A DNA stretch of 14,659 bases from Mxb001 sp049431945. GTDB taxonomy: Bacteria > Actinomycetota > Actinomycetes > S36-B12. The notes beneath the pieces were generated by a model. That model was given only the letters and a program-made list of their open reading frames with translations, did not search any database and was not told where the DNA came from. The DNA is taken from the NCBI GenBank assembly GCA_049431945.1, contig JBMTDJ010000052.1, positions 1 to 14,659 of the forward strand. The letters are read 5' to 3'. The position numbers and the translations under genes are program-made. Shown one piece after another: positions 1-7,130 of the stretch (the stretch's first letter is position 1; each line of letters opens with the position of its first letter).

Positions 1-1070
1 TGCACGACACCGTGCGCCTGCTCACCGGAAGCATCTCCGACTTCGTCGACGACTATCTCGAGTCCGACATCATCAAGGCAACGATCTGCTCAGCCGCGTG
101 TGTCGGTATCAAACTCGGGCCGATGTCACCCGGCTCCGGCATCAATTGGCTCTACCTCGCCATGGGCGAGCACGATGGACTCGGCGGTTCATGGTCCTTC
201 CACAAGGGCGGCAACGGCGGCTTCACCCAGGTGCTGGCTCGCGCAGCGACGGCGTACGGTGCCGACATCCGCCTTGACTCGCGCGTGTCCAGCCTCATCA
301 CCGAGGGCGGCGAGGTCCGTGGTGTCGTGCTCGACGACGGCACGGAGTTCCGCGCGCCCGTGGTGGTGAGCTCACTCGATCCGCGGCGTACCTTCCTCCA
401 GATCGCCGACCCGCGCGAGCTGCCCGCCGACCTCGTCGAGACCATCCAGCGCTTCCGCTTCCAAGGCATCACGTCAAAGGTCAACTTCGCACTCGACGGA
501 GTCCCGCACTATCCCGCGCTCGGTGATCGCACCGACCAGTACGGCGGCTTCATCAACATCGCTCCCACGGTGGAGTACATGGAGCGCGCCTACGATGCGG
601 CGAAGTACGGCTGGTACAGCGAGCATCCCTACATCGACGCGTCGATCCAGTCCTTCATCGACCCGGACATGGCGCCCCCCGGCAAGCACGTGATGTCGTG
701 CTACGTGATGTACACGCCATACAAGCTCAAGGACAGCACCTGGGAAGCTCAGGCGCAGAACATGGCTGACCGGGTGCAGGCCACGATGCAGCGGTTCTTC
801 CCCAACTTCAACGACCTCGTGCTCCAGCGCGAGGTCGTCACGCCCGAGACGATCGAGTCCAGGACAGGCCTGTCGGAGGGCAACATCTACGCCGGGGAGT
901 TCTTCCCCCACCAGATGTACTTCTTCCGTCCCGCGCCCGGCTACAGCGACTACCGCACGCCGATCCGCGGCTACTACCAGTGCGGCTCCGGCACGCATCC
1001 CGGCGGCTGCGTGATCGGTGCACCTGGCCGGTTCGCCAGCCAGCAGGTGCTCGCCGACACGAAGAGGTAG
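1..1070 (+). CDS. FAD-dependent oxidoreductase, PYROXD2/phytoene-desaturase-like (5' partial)
   Basis: The reading frame is open from the window edge (first full codon at base 3), so only about 356 C-terminal residues are visible. The N-terminal Rossmann GxGxxG FAD motif and the true start lie upstream. What is visible fits the COG1233 flavin oxidoreductases close to PYROXD2. There is a small-residue GPMSPGSG stretch, then KGGNGGFTQVLARAA, which is the substrate-side helix that follows 'GG' in CrtI-like enzymes. A GADIRLDSRVSSLI/GVVLDDG segment belongs to the second half of the FAD domain, followed by VVSSLDPRRTF. The C-terminal GSGTHPGGCVIGAPGR is the conserved FAD-contacting end of the family. 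Redox chemistry on a lipid-like or isoprenoid substrate is inferred from the family; the substrate cannot be told. It converges with the QN-repeat lipoprotein, with only 3 nt between the two stop codons. Confidence 0.88.
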   Translation, partial: HDTVRLLTGSISDFVDDYLESDIIKATICSAACVGIKLGPMSPGSGINWLYLAMGEHDGLGGSWSFHKGGNGGFTQVLARAATAYGADIRLDSRVSSLITEGGEVRGVVLDDGTEFRAPVVVSSLDPRRTFLQIADPRELPADLVETIQRFRFQGITSKVNFALDGVPHYPALGDRTDQYGGFINIAPTVEYMERAYDAAKYGWYSEHPYIDASIQSFIDPDMAPPGKHVMSCYVMYTPYKLKDSTWEAQAQNMADRVQATMQRFFPNFNDLVLQREVVTPETIESRTGLSEGNIYAGEFFPHQMYFFRPAPGYSDYRTPIRGYYQCGSGTHPGGCVIGAPGRFASQQVLADTKR

Positions 1071-1073
1071 CCG

Positions 1074-1265
<192 letters not shown>

Positions 1266-1290
1266 GGCCGCATCATGCCCCATCGGGCAA

Positions 1291-1854
1291 TCAGGGGGCG
1301 CGGATCTGGGGCTCGACCAGGTTGGCGTACCCGCGGCAGCCGTCAGGGGTCATGTGGATCCCTTCGGCGTAAAGCCAGTCGGGATGCAGCATGGAGATCG
1401 ACTCCCAGTCGAAGATCCGCACGTTGTCGTAGCGGTCCGGCAAGGCGGCGATGGCGTCGTTCGTCGCCCGCTCGTAGGTATAGCGGGTCGGATCGTCGGG
1501 GAGCTGGATCGTCGACCACATGACGATGTGATCCGGCCCGAAGATCGACATGACCGAATCCAGTTCAGTATCTGAGGCTCCGCCGTTGGTCCCCAGGTGG
1601 ACGATGACCCGCTGTGGTAGCCACTCGCGCTTGCGCTCGAGGATGCCGATGGCATCGCCGATGCCGCGTGACTGCTTGGCATCCACCGCAATCCCTCGGC
1701 CATCGAGGCAGGACGCTGCACCCGCCAGCACCGAATCACCGATCGCGAAAATCTCTCCGTCGTAGGGCGTCGGCGCCGGTGACGGGGGACGCACCGACGC
1801 CGACGAGGGGTGGTGACGACGACGAAGCGTCACCACGAGCGTGCGCGAATCCAT
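1291..1854 (-). CDS. SGNH-fold hydrolase/acyl esterase domain, stand-alone
   Basis: A 187-aa protein. Block I is IFAIGDSVLAG (nucleophile Ser41). The block III region is VIVHLGTNGG (Asn90). Block V is AEGIHMTPDGCRGYA, with His167. The layout (VRPPSPAPTP linker, GDSV, GTNG, GIHMTPDG) resembles the C-terminal SGNH domain of OatA/OafA-type acyltransferase-3 proteins, but no acyltransferase membrane domain and no signal peptide are present. The Asp normally three residues before the catalytic His (DxxH) is Glu164 here. The ATG at 1854 is chosen because GGGGGA sits just upstream; an in-frame GTG at 1881 lies inside a hairpin. It probably hydrolyses or transfers acyl esters; substrate unknown. It is the first gene of a unit with the QN lipoprotein. 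Confidence 0.8.
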   Translation of the reverse strand: MDSRTLVVTLRRRHHPSSASVRPPSPAPTPYDGEIFAIGDSVLAGAASCLDGRGIAVDAKQSRGIGDAIGILERKREWLPQRVIVHLGTNGGASDTELDSVMSIFGPDHIVMWSTIQLPDDPTRYTYERATNDAIAALPDRYDNVRIFDWESISMLHPDWLYAEGIHMTPDGCRGYANLVEPQIRAP

Positions 1855-1867
1855 GCGATCCCCCGGA

Positions 1868-1888
1868 AGCGACAGGTGCACTGTCGCT
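1868..1888 (-). promoter_or_regulatory. Perfect 8-bp inverted repeat at the predicted 5' end of the SGNH mRNA
   Basis: AGCGACAG at 1868-1875 and CTGTCGCT at 1881-1888 are exact inverted copies around a 5-nt centre. On the minus strand it lies between the TAGCGT -10 element and the GGGGGA ribosome site, and overlaps the predicted start of transcription (about 1886). It could be an operator or a 5' mRNA hairpin. Confidence 0.5.
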
Positions 1889-1892
1889 CCCG

Positions 1893-1898
1893 ACGCTA
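1893..1898 (-). promoter_or_regulatory. Predicted -10 element TAGCGT for the SGNH hydrolase unit
   Basis: TAGCGT on the minus strand, the same hexamer as before the 2TM gene and the 10653 lipoprotein. Predicted initiation is near 1886, giving a leader of about 32 nt to the ATG at 1854. I see no convincing -35 box. Confidence 0.4.
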
Positions 1899-1946
1899 TT
1901 CGCGCGCGTCCCGGTATCCGCTGTGCTCACGCGGTACGCAAGGAAC

Positions 1947-1977
1947 CCCTAAGACGTATCGCAAGGACGCCTTAGGG
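1947..1977 (-). terminator. Hairpin downstream of the acidic lipoprotein gene
   Basis: CCCTAAGACGT (1947-1957) and ACGCCTTAGGG (1967-1977) pair over 11 positions, with one G-U wobble when read on the minus strand, around a 9-nt loop. It lies 14 nt after the stop of the 1991-2179 gene. No T-run follows, as is usual in actinobacteria. An 8-nt direct repeat CGCAAGGA (1937-1944, 1960-1967) overlaps it. Confidence 0.5.
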
Positions 1978-1990
1978 CGCAGGGTCTTGA

Positions 1991-2179
1991 CTACTCCTCG
2001 ATGTCAGGCTCGGGTTCGGATTCCTCGAGATCCTCGCCGCCGTCGGACTGCTCGACTTGCTCGGTCTCCTCTCCCGTGGACGATGAGCAGGCGGTGACTG
2101 AAGGCACGATGAGGCCGAATCCGAGGACTGCTGCGGCCCCGAGGCGAGCACCTGCGAGCCAAGCCTTGGTCGTACTCAT
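1991..2179 (-). CDS. Small acidic lipoprotein, hypothetical
   Basis: A 62-aa protein starting MSTTKAWLAG, with a Leu/Ala/Gly-rich hydrophobic core and lipobox SVTAC (Cys31). The mature part is only about 31 residues, Ser/Thr first and then strongly acidic (Glu/Asp-rich, ending DIEE). The start is supported by GAGGAAGGGA just upstream. The frame stays open further upstream, but that part has no signal-like features. No domain is recognised. It is separated from the glycerophosphodiesterase stop by 94 nt, so it may have its own promoter. Confidence 0.68.
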   Translation of the reverse strand: MSTTKAWLAGARLGAAAVLGFGLIVPSVTACSSSTGEETEQVEQSDGGEDLEESEPEPDIEE

Positions 2180-2273
2180 GCAGTGTCCCTTCCTCGGTTT
2201 TGACGGTGGTCGTCGCGGTGCGTGTGTAACCTCGCCGCGGCAATCGGAACACACCATCACCTTGTGGGGCGGC

Positions 2274-3254
2274 TCAGCGGTCCAGGGCGCGCAACACCAG
2301 GTCCGGGAAGTCAGTGATGATCGCCTCGACTCGGCAGTCGTCGACGAGGACACGCACGAGATCGTTCAGGCTCGGCGCGCAGTGGGGCAGATCATCGGCG
2401 CGCACAGTCCACGGAGTGACGTACAGCCCCGCGGCGTGAGCCTGCTCCGCCAGGTCATTGGCGGCCATGGGCTCATGGTGCGTCAGCAGCATGCGTACGT
2501 CAGGGCCGATCCCATCGGCCCACTCGCGGATGCGCGACATAGCGTCAGGCTCGAGCATCCAGTCATAGTCGTAGTTCTCCCAGGTGCCGTCAGGGAGGCG
2601 CTCATACGTCTCGTGGTCGTCCGTGTGACAGATCAACTGCGTGAGAGGCACGTCGACCCCGGCTGCGGGACCGACCTCGGAGCGAATCCGCTGAAGTGCG
2701 TGTGCGTCGAAGCTCATCACCCGACAGTGGTCCTCGCGCGTGCGGTAGCCGAAGCGCGCGAGCACGGCATACACAGCGGACGGAAGGTCCTTGCCCTCCT
2801 GCTCGTGGAACCAGGGTGACTTCAGCTCGCAGAAGACCCCGACATTGCGACCAGAGCTGTGCCGAAGGCCCTGGAGGAACTCCAGTTCCGACTCCAGGGT
2901 GTGGAAGTGGAAGCTCGACTGCCACACCGGGAAGCGCCGAGGGAAGACCGGCTCATCGCGCCCGTCAACGACCGTGAAGCGCTCCGTCACCGACAGGGTG
3001 AGGATCTCTTCGAGGTCGAAGTCAACGACGTAGAAGTGCCCGTCCTCGCGCTGACGGCCCGGGAATCGGCGCGCAACATCGCTGACGTTGTCCAGCCACA
3101 GATCGTGGTTGATGAGCAGGTGGTCGTCGCGGGTCATGACGACGTCGTGCTCGACGTAGTCTGCTCCCATGCCGGCCGCGAGGGCCTTGGCAGGGAGCGT
3201 GCCTTCGGGCAGGTAGGCGCTCGCACCACGATGGGCAACGACCAGTGGCTTCAT
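2274..3254 (-). CDS. glpQ: Glycerophosphodiester phosphodiesterase, GlpQ type
   Basis: A 326-aa protein of the GDPD TIM-barrel family, which hydrolyses deacylated phospholipids to sn-glycerol 3-phosphate and an alcohol. The N-terminus has the HRGAS motif (His8, Arg9), YLPEGTLPAKA, and YVEHDVVMT with metal ligands Glu35 and Asp37. The second catalytic His50 is in INHD, and VFCELKSP contributes Glu143. The segment DNVSDVARRFPGR and the overall length follow the Escherichia coli GlpQ pattern rather than short UgpQ. It differs in starting directly at the HRG strand, with no signal peptide, so it is probably cytosolic whereas GlpQ is periplasmic. The PEHT motif reads PEGT. ATG at 3254 sits 7 nt after a TAGCCT -10 element. 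It lies 31 nt downstream of the 2TM gene on the same strand. Confidence 0.92.
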   Translation of the reverse strand: MKPLVVAHRGASAYLPEGTLPAKALAAGMGADYVEHDVVMTRDDHLLINHDLWLDNVSDVARRFPGRQREDGHFYVVDFDLEEILTLSVTERFTVVDGRDEPVFPRRFPVWQSSFHFHTLESELEFLQGLRHSSGRNVGVFCELKSPWFHEQEGKDLPSAVYAVLARFGYRTREDHCRVMSFDAHALQRIRSEVGPAAGVDVPLTQLICHTDDHETYERLPDGTWENYDYDWMLEPDAMSRIREWADGIGPDVRMLLTHHEPMAANDLAEQAHAAGLYVTPWTVRADDLPHCAPSLNDLVRVLVDDCRVEAIITDFPDLVLRALDR

Positions 3255-3261
3255 GCGGCGC

Positions 3262-3267
3262 AGGCTA
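3262..3267 (-). promoter_or_regulatory. Predicted -10 TAGCCT, leaderless start of the GDPD gene
   Basis: TAGCCT on the minus strand ends 7 nt before ATG at 3254, the spacing expected if transcription starts at or next to the start codon. No Shine-Dalgarno is seen. Confidence 0.5.
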
Positions 3268-3285
3268 GCGCTGAACCAGCGCGGG

Positions 3286-3543
3286 CTACGAGCCCTTCTG
3301 CATCTCTCGCTGAATCTGATCCTCGGTGAGGGGTTTGTTCATCACGTTGTTGACGCCGTAGAAGATCCCCCCGACGAGGAAGCCGCCCATGACCCAGATC
3401 GGCCAGAAGTATCCCTGACCGGAGAGGGCCCAGATGACCACCATGAAGATGGAGACGACCACCGCGCCGACGACGTAGTTCAGGAAGCCTCGACGCTGGT
3501 GCAGTCGCTGGATCGCCTGCTGTCGGGTGCTTTCATCACTCAT
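3286..3543 (-). CDS. 2TM-domain small membrane protein
   Basis: An 85-aa protein. A charged, Gln/Arg-rich N-terminal helix (about 1-18) is followed by two hydrophobic segments at about 21-41 and 46-66, joined by a GQGYFWPIWVMGG turn, then a charged amphipathic tail. This arrangement, including the FWPIWV signature, matches the 2TM domain found alone or attached to signalling proteins. No function is established for the stand-alone form. It is divergent from the thioredoxin gene (41 nt between starts), and its start is 6 nt from a TAGCGT box, indicating a leaderless transcript that may run into the GDPD gene. Confidence 0.82.
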   Translation of the reverse strand: MSDESTRQQAIQRLHQRRGFLNYVVGAVVVSIFMVVIWALSGQGYFWPIWVMGGFLVGGIFYGVNNVMNKPLTEDQIQREMQKGS

Positions 3544-3549
3544 GACCGC

Positions 3550-3555
3550 ACGCTA
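3550..3555 (-). promoter_or_regulatory. Predicted -10 TAGCGT, leaderless start of the 2TM gene
   Basis: TAGCGT on the minus strand, then exactly 6 nt to ATG at 3543. A TTGACA-like sequence lies only 7 nt further upstream, too close to be a paired -35. Confidence 0.5.
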
Positions 3556-3572
3556 CGCCTACTGTCAAGGTC

Positions 3573-3578
3573 TAGCCT
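3573..3578 (+). promoter_or_regulatory. Predicted -10 TAGCCT, leaderless start of the thioredoxin gene
   Basis: TAGCCT, then exactly 6 nt (GGAGCC) to ATG at 3585. The GGAG is only 2 nt from the start, too close for normal Shine-Dalgarno use, which favours a leaderless mRNA. Confidence 0.5.
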
Positions 3579-3584
3579 GGAGCC

Positions 3585-4004
3585 ATGGCCGGTCGCATCA
3601 CCGTCTGTCCCTCATGCCAGACCAAGAACCGCGTCCCTGCGGTCGCGTCGGGCAGGCCACGGTGCGCCTCCTGCAAGCGCGATCTGCCGTGGATTGCCGA
3701 TGCCACGGATGCCGACTTCGCGCAGGTCACCGCGACCAATGACCTCGTCTTGGTGGACCTGTGGGCCCCGTGGTGCGGCCCCTGTCGCATGGTCGCACCG
3801 GTGCTCGAGCGACTCGCCGACCGCTACGCCGGCAAGCTCAAGGTCGTCAAGGTGAACGTCGACGACAACCCTGGAATCTCGCGGAGTTTCGACGCGAGCT
3901 CCATCCCGACCCTGGTGTTCCTGCGCGACGGCAAGCCCGTCGATCGCGTCGTCGGCGCCCAGCCCGAGCCCGCGCTCGCGAGCACGATCGATCGCCTCCT
4001 GTAG
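3585..4004 (+). CDS. trxC: Thioredoxin 2, TrxC type with N-terminal zinc ribbon
   Basis: A 139-aa cytosolic disulfide reductase. An N-terminal zinc-binding module holds two Cys pairs (CPSC, Cys8/Cys11; CASC, Cys27/Cys30). It is followed by a thioredoxin fold with the redox motif WAPWCGPC (Cys64/Cys67) and the cis-proline segment SIPTLVFLRDG. The zinc ribbon before the fold defines the thioredoxin-2 class, which in other bacteria is linked to oxidative stress and reduced by thioredoxin reductase. All expected residues are present and the length matches the family. It may be transcribed with the peptidase gene 34 nt downstream, although that gene has its own TAGGAT box. Confidence 0.93.
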   Translation: MAGRITVCPSCQTKNRVPAVASGRPRCASCKRDLPWIADATDADFAQVTATNDLVLVDLWAPWCGPCRMVAPVLERLADRYAGKLKVVKVNVDDNPGISRSFDASSIPTLVFLRDGKPVDRVVGAQPEPALASTIDRLL

Positions 4005-4026
4005 GGACACCCGGGCGCGCGACACC

Positions 4027-4032
4027 TAGGAT
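4027..4032 (+). promoter_or_regulatory. Predicted -10 TAGGAT, leaderless start of the S33 peptidase gene
   Basis: TAGGAT, then exactly 6 nt to the GTG start at 4039. It supports that GTG, for which there is no Shine-Dalgarno. Confidence 0.5.
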
Positions 4033-4038
4033 GATCCG

Positions 4039-5574
4039 GTGCGGCGCATAGGAATCACCTTCGCAGCAGCCCTGATCCTGGTTTCCTTCGTCGGTCACGC
4101 GAGCGCCGTGGCTTCACCCGAGGACAGCGGCGCCGCAACCACGATCGCGTCACCGGCAACCTCGGCCGTGAGCCCCGTGCCCCGCGCCTCCCTCACCTGG
4201 CGCTCCTGCGGATCGTCCCTGCCAAGCAAGGCGCGCTGCAGCACCCTGACCGTCCCTCGCGACTGGGGCAGCAACCGGGTGAAGGGCACCTATGGGATCT
4301 CAGTTGCGAGGATCCCCGCGGAGAAGCCCAGTGAGCGGATCGGCGTGATCACCTTCAATCCGGGCGGACCTGGATCCGCGGCGGTGTCCAACATCACCTG
4401 GATCCAGGGCATGCTTCCGCAGCGGGTGCGCGACCGGTTCGACATCGTTGCCTGGGACCCTCGGGGTGTCGGTGGCTCTCAGCCCTATATCTCCGGCTGC
4501 TCCATAAAGGACGTCTATCCGCGAGCCACGGGAACGGTCAACTGGGAGAAGTGGGCCGCGCGCTACTTCGCCGCCAACGCCGAGGCGGCGGCAGCGTGCT
4601 ACCAGGCCAACAAGCAGCACGCGCCGTACGTCGGCACCTGGCAGCTCGTGCACGACCTCGACGCACTGCGTGCAGCCCTGGGCGAGGAGCAACTCACCTT
4701 CTGGGGCATGAGCTACGGGTCGACTGTGGGGCGCGCCTACGCGCAGTACTTCCCCGACCGAGTGCGAGCCCTCTTGCTCGACGGCGTCATCTCACCCGTG
4801 TCGACCATCGAACTGTGGGCCCGCGAGCACACGTGGGATGACCCCCTGGCCATCGAGACGATGCTCGAAGCGCTGGGTCCGTCCTACCAGGCGAAGTACG
4901 CCCGGGTCATGGACTCGCTCCAGACCCGCACGCTGCGCTCGAGCAACGGCAACACGGTCACTCGCTGGTCGGTGGGCCGCGACATCATCAGCTGGGCGTC
5001 GTACCAGTCGACATGGAGCTCGGTAGCGAATCTGCTCAACTGGGTGGACGCTGGACTGCGTTCGCGCAATGCCCAGACTCGGCAGCGCTCGATCGATGCC
5101 GCCGCCGACATGCTGTCGGAGTCGAGCGCACTGGACCCCAAAGGCTGGCTCGAACCGCAGTGGACGTACGTCAACTGCTCGGACATGCCTGATCGACCCA
5201 CGCCCGCGCGCCTCGCCGAGATCGCCCGCGAGGGCGAGGCGGCTGGCGGCGTGCACATCGGCCAGTCGGCGCTGCGCGAGGGGGTCCAGTGCGCGGGACT
5301 GCCCCGCTTCGGTCGCCCGATCCCGCAGATCCTCAGCCCCATCTCGCTCACGACGCCGCCCCTCGTGGCCAATGCGCGCGCGGACAACCGCACTCCCTGG
5401 ACCGCGGCCCTCGAGATGTCGCGGGCTTTCACCGGCACGCGCACCGTCCAGTACGGCGGCACCCATCACATCGTCTTCGGTCGCACGACCTCCTGCGTCA
5501 ACAAGCCCATCACCCGCTATCTCGTCGGCACGCGCATCCCGCGCCGCGACGTCGTCTGCCCCCTGCGCTACTAG
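4039..5574 (+). CDS. Secreted alpha/beta-hydrolase, tripeptidyl aminopeptidase-like (peptidase family S33)
   Basis: A 511-aa protein with an N-terminal signal peptide (MRRIG, hydrophobic core, cleavage near HASA-VA at about 23). The S33/TAP pattern is complete: FNPGGPGS (107-113, oxyanion loop), AWDPRGVGGS (139-147), and the nucleophile elbow WGMSYGS with Ser225. The C-terminal TAP-like part has the acid in NARADNRTP (Asp449) and the base in GGTHH (His476 or His477). Several Cys residues (57, 67, 154, 188, 380, 418, 486, 507) suggest disulfides in an exported enzyme. Streptomyces relatives remove tripeptides or proline-containing peptides from N-termini; the exact substrate cannot be told. 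The GTG start at 4039 is set by the TAGGAT box. It may act with the sedolisin encoded downstream in extracellular protein breakdown. Confidence 0.9.
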   Translation: MRRIGITFAAALILVSFVGHASAVASPEDSGAATTIASPATSAVSPVPRASLTWRSCGSSLPSKARCSTLTVPRDWGSNRVKGTYGISVARIPAEKPSERIGVITFNPGGPGSAAVSNITWIQGMLPQRVRDRFDIVAWDPRGVGGSQPYISGCSIKDVYPRATGTVNWEKWAARYFAANAEAAAACYQANKQHAPYVGTWQLVHDLDALRAALGEEQLTFWGMSYGSTVGRAYAQYFPDRVRALLLDGVISPVSTIELWAREHTWDDPLAIETMLEALGPSYQAKYARVMDSLQTRTLRSSNGNTVTRWSVGRDIISWASYQSTWSSVANLLNWVDAGLRSRNAQTRQRSIDAAADMLSESSALDPKGWLEPQWTYVNCSDMPDRPTPARLAEIAREGEAAGGVHIGQSALREGVQCAGLPRFGRPIPQILSPISLTTPPLVANARADNRTPWTAALEMSRAFTGTRTVQYGGTHHIVFGRTTSCVNKPITRYLVGTRIPRRDVVCPLRY

Positions 5575-5579
5575 CCGAG

Positions 5580-5585
5580 TAGCCT
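5580..5585 (+). promoter_or_regulatory. Predicted -10 TAGCCT, leaderless start of the acyl-CoA ligase gene
   Basis: TAGCCT begins 6 nt after the stop of the peptidase gene and is exactly 6 nt from the GTG start at 5592. No Shine-Dalgarno is seen. Confidence 0.48.
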
Positions 5586-5591
5586 CGCTCC

Positions 5592-7130
5592 GTGACCGCA
5601 CCGGCGACACTGCCCCAGGCAGTACGCCGCGCTGCGCAGGCGTGGCCCGACCGCACGGCGTGGATCTTCGACCTCCGCGAGGGCGCCGAGCCTCAGTGCA
5701 GCGCCACGCTGACCTTCGCGGAGGTCGCCGAGCGCGTCGACCGAACAGCTCGGCACTTGCGCGACCGTGGCATCCACTCGGGGGATCGAGTCGCCCTCCT
5801 GCTGCACAACAGGCCCGAGGTGCCTCTCACCTGGCTCGCGCTCGCGCAACTCGGGGCGACCGCGGTGCCCCTCGGCGTCAAGCTGCGTCGTGATGACGCC
5901 GGCTGGATCCTCGCGAAGTCGCGCGCCAAGGCCATCGTCACATCTTCGGATCTCGCGACTGCCATCTCACCCGTGGACGTCCCCGTCATCGACGTCGCAG
6001 CCCTCAGCGCTCCCGCATCCACATCTGACCCACTGCCCGATGTGCACGATCCCGATGACATCGTCAATGTGCAGTTCACGTCAGGCACGACCGGATCACC
6101 CAAGGGCTGCCTGCTCTCCCACCGTTACTGGCTCCATCTTGCACAGAGCATCGTCGACGGATTCCCTCGCCTAGGCACGGAGGACCGGATGCTCACCGCC
6201 CAGGCGATGTCCTACATGGATCCACAGTGGAATATCGCCGCGTCCCTGGTGAGCGGCGCCTCGCTTGTCGTCCTCGACGGCTTCCACCCGTCAACATTCT
6301 GGGATCGCGTGCGCGAGCACGACGTGACGTACTTCTATTGCCTAGCGGCCATGCCCGTGCTCATGCTCACCACACCACCCGATGCACGCGACCGCGACCA
6401 TCGCGTGCGCGTGATCCAGTGCTCAGCCATCCCGCCCGCTCGCCATGCTGAACTCGAGCAGCGGTGGGGCACGCCGTGGTTCGAGGTCTTCGGCATGACC
6501 GAGACCGGTGGCGATATCCACGTGACCGACATCGAGCACGACGATCTGGTGGGCTCCGGCAGCATCGGCGTGGCCAAGCCCGGTCGCGAGGCACGCATTG
6601 TCGACGCCGAGGGGACCGACGTCGAGCCCGGCGAGACGGGTGAACTCGTGCTCCGCGGGCCCGGGATGATGTCGGGCTACGACGACGAGCCCGAGGCCAC
6701 TGCCGCGGTCTTCCGCGGCGGGTGGTTGCACACCGGCGATCTCGCACGACGCGACGATCGTGGCGTCATCACCCTGGTGGGTCGTCTCAAGGATGTGGTG
6801 AGACGTGCCGGTGAGAACGTCGCCGCCCGCGAGGTCGAGGACACCCTCCTCGCCCATCCCGCGGTGCGCATGGCGGCAGTTGTCGGCGTCCCCGATGAGA
6901 TCCGCGGGGAGGAGATCAAGGCCTACCTCGTCCTCACCGATGATCGCGACGCCGAGGCGGCGGCCGCCGACCTCGCGCCCTTCTGCGCCGAGCGCATCGC
7001 GCGCTTCAAGGTGCCGCGCTACTGGGAGGTGCGAGACGATCTGCCTCGCACGCCCTCCGAGCGAGTCGCCAAACCGGAACTCATCGCCGGACCCACATGG
7101 GATGCGGATACAGGCGGGTGGCTGCGATGA
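5592..7130 (+). CDS. AMP-dependent acyl-CoA ligase, CaiC/FadD-like
   Basis: A 512-aa adenylate-forming enzyme that activates a carboxylic acid with ATP and transfers it to CoA. The core motifs are in order: P-loop FTSGTTGSPKG (162-172), A5 FGMTETGG (300-307), A7 WLHTGD (378-383), and A8 GRLKDVVRRAGENV (397-410). The usual A10 signature (PxxxxGKxxK, with the catalytic Lys) reads LPRTPSERVAK (484-494): Glu-Arg replaces Gly-Lys, leaving only Lys494. I recall this variant from actinobacterial ATP-dependent acyl-CoA ligases, so it need not be inactivating. The substrate is unknown; the A5 region and overall shape resemble carnitine/crotonobetaine-CoA ligases. Its TGA overlaps the ATG of the GNAT gene, so the two are translationally coupled. 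Confidence 0.9.
   Translation: MTAPATLPQAVRRAAQAWPDRTAWIFDLREGAEPQCSATLTFAEVAERVDRTARHLRDRGIHSGDRVALLLHNRPEVPLTWLALAQLGATAVPLGVKLRRDDAGWILAKSRAKAIVTSSDLATAISPVDVPVIDVAALSAPASTSDPLPDVHDPDDIVNVQFTSGTTGSPKGCLLSHRYWLHLAQSIVDGFPRLGTEDRMLTAQAMSYMDPQWNIAASLVSGASLVVLDGFHPSTFWDRVREHDVTYFYCLAAMPVLMLTTPPDARDRDHRVRVIQCSAIPPARHAELEQRWGTPWFEVFGMTETGGDIHVTDIEHDDLVGSGSIGVAKPGREARIVDAEGTDVEPGETGELVLRGPGMMSGYDDEPEATAAVFRGGWLHTGDLARRDDRGVITLVGRLKDVVRRAGENVAAREVEDTLLAHPAVRMAAVVGVPDEIRGEEIKAYLVLTDDRDAEAAAADLAPFCAERIARFKVPRYWEVRDDLPRTPSERVAKPELIAGPTWDADTGGWLR

Noticed and set aside
474..998. 174-aa minus-strand ORF
   Set aside because: It is antisense to the oxidoreductase, with Val/Arg/His-rich shadow composition and no motif.
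2217..2261. Imperfect inverted repeat (GGTGCGTGTGT / ACACACCATCACC) after the glycerophosphodiesterase
   Set aside because: It has mismatches and unequal arms and is too weak to call as a terminator or operator.
2001..2819. 272-aa plus-strand ORF
   Set aside because: It is antisense to the acidic lipoprotein and the glycerophosphodiesterase, both of which have strong family or signal features.
3556..3568. TTGACA on the minus strand before the 2TM gene as a -35 box
   Set aside because: It is only 7 nt from the TAGCGT element, so the two cannot form a standard promoter pair.
4792..5610. 272-aa minus-strand ORF
   Set aside because: It is antisense to the S33 peptidase, Arg/Ala-rich, with no domain.
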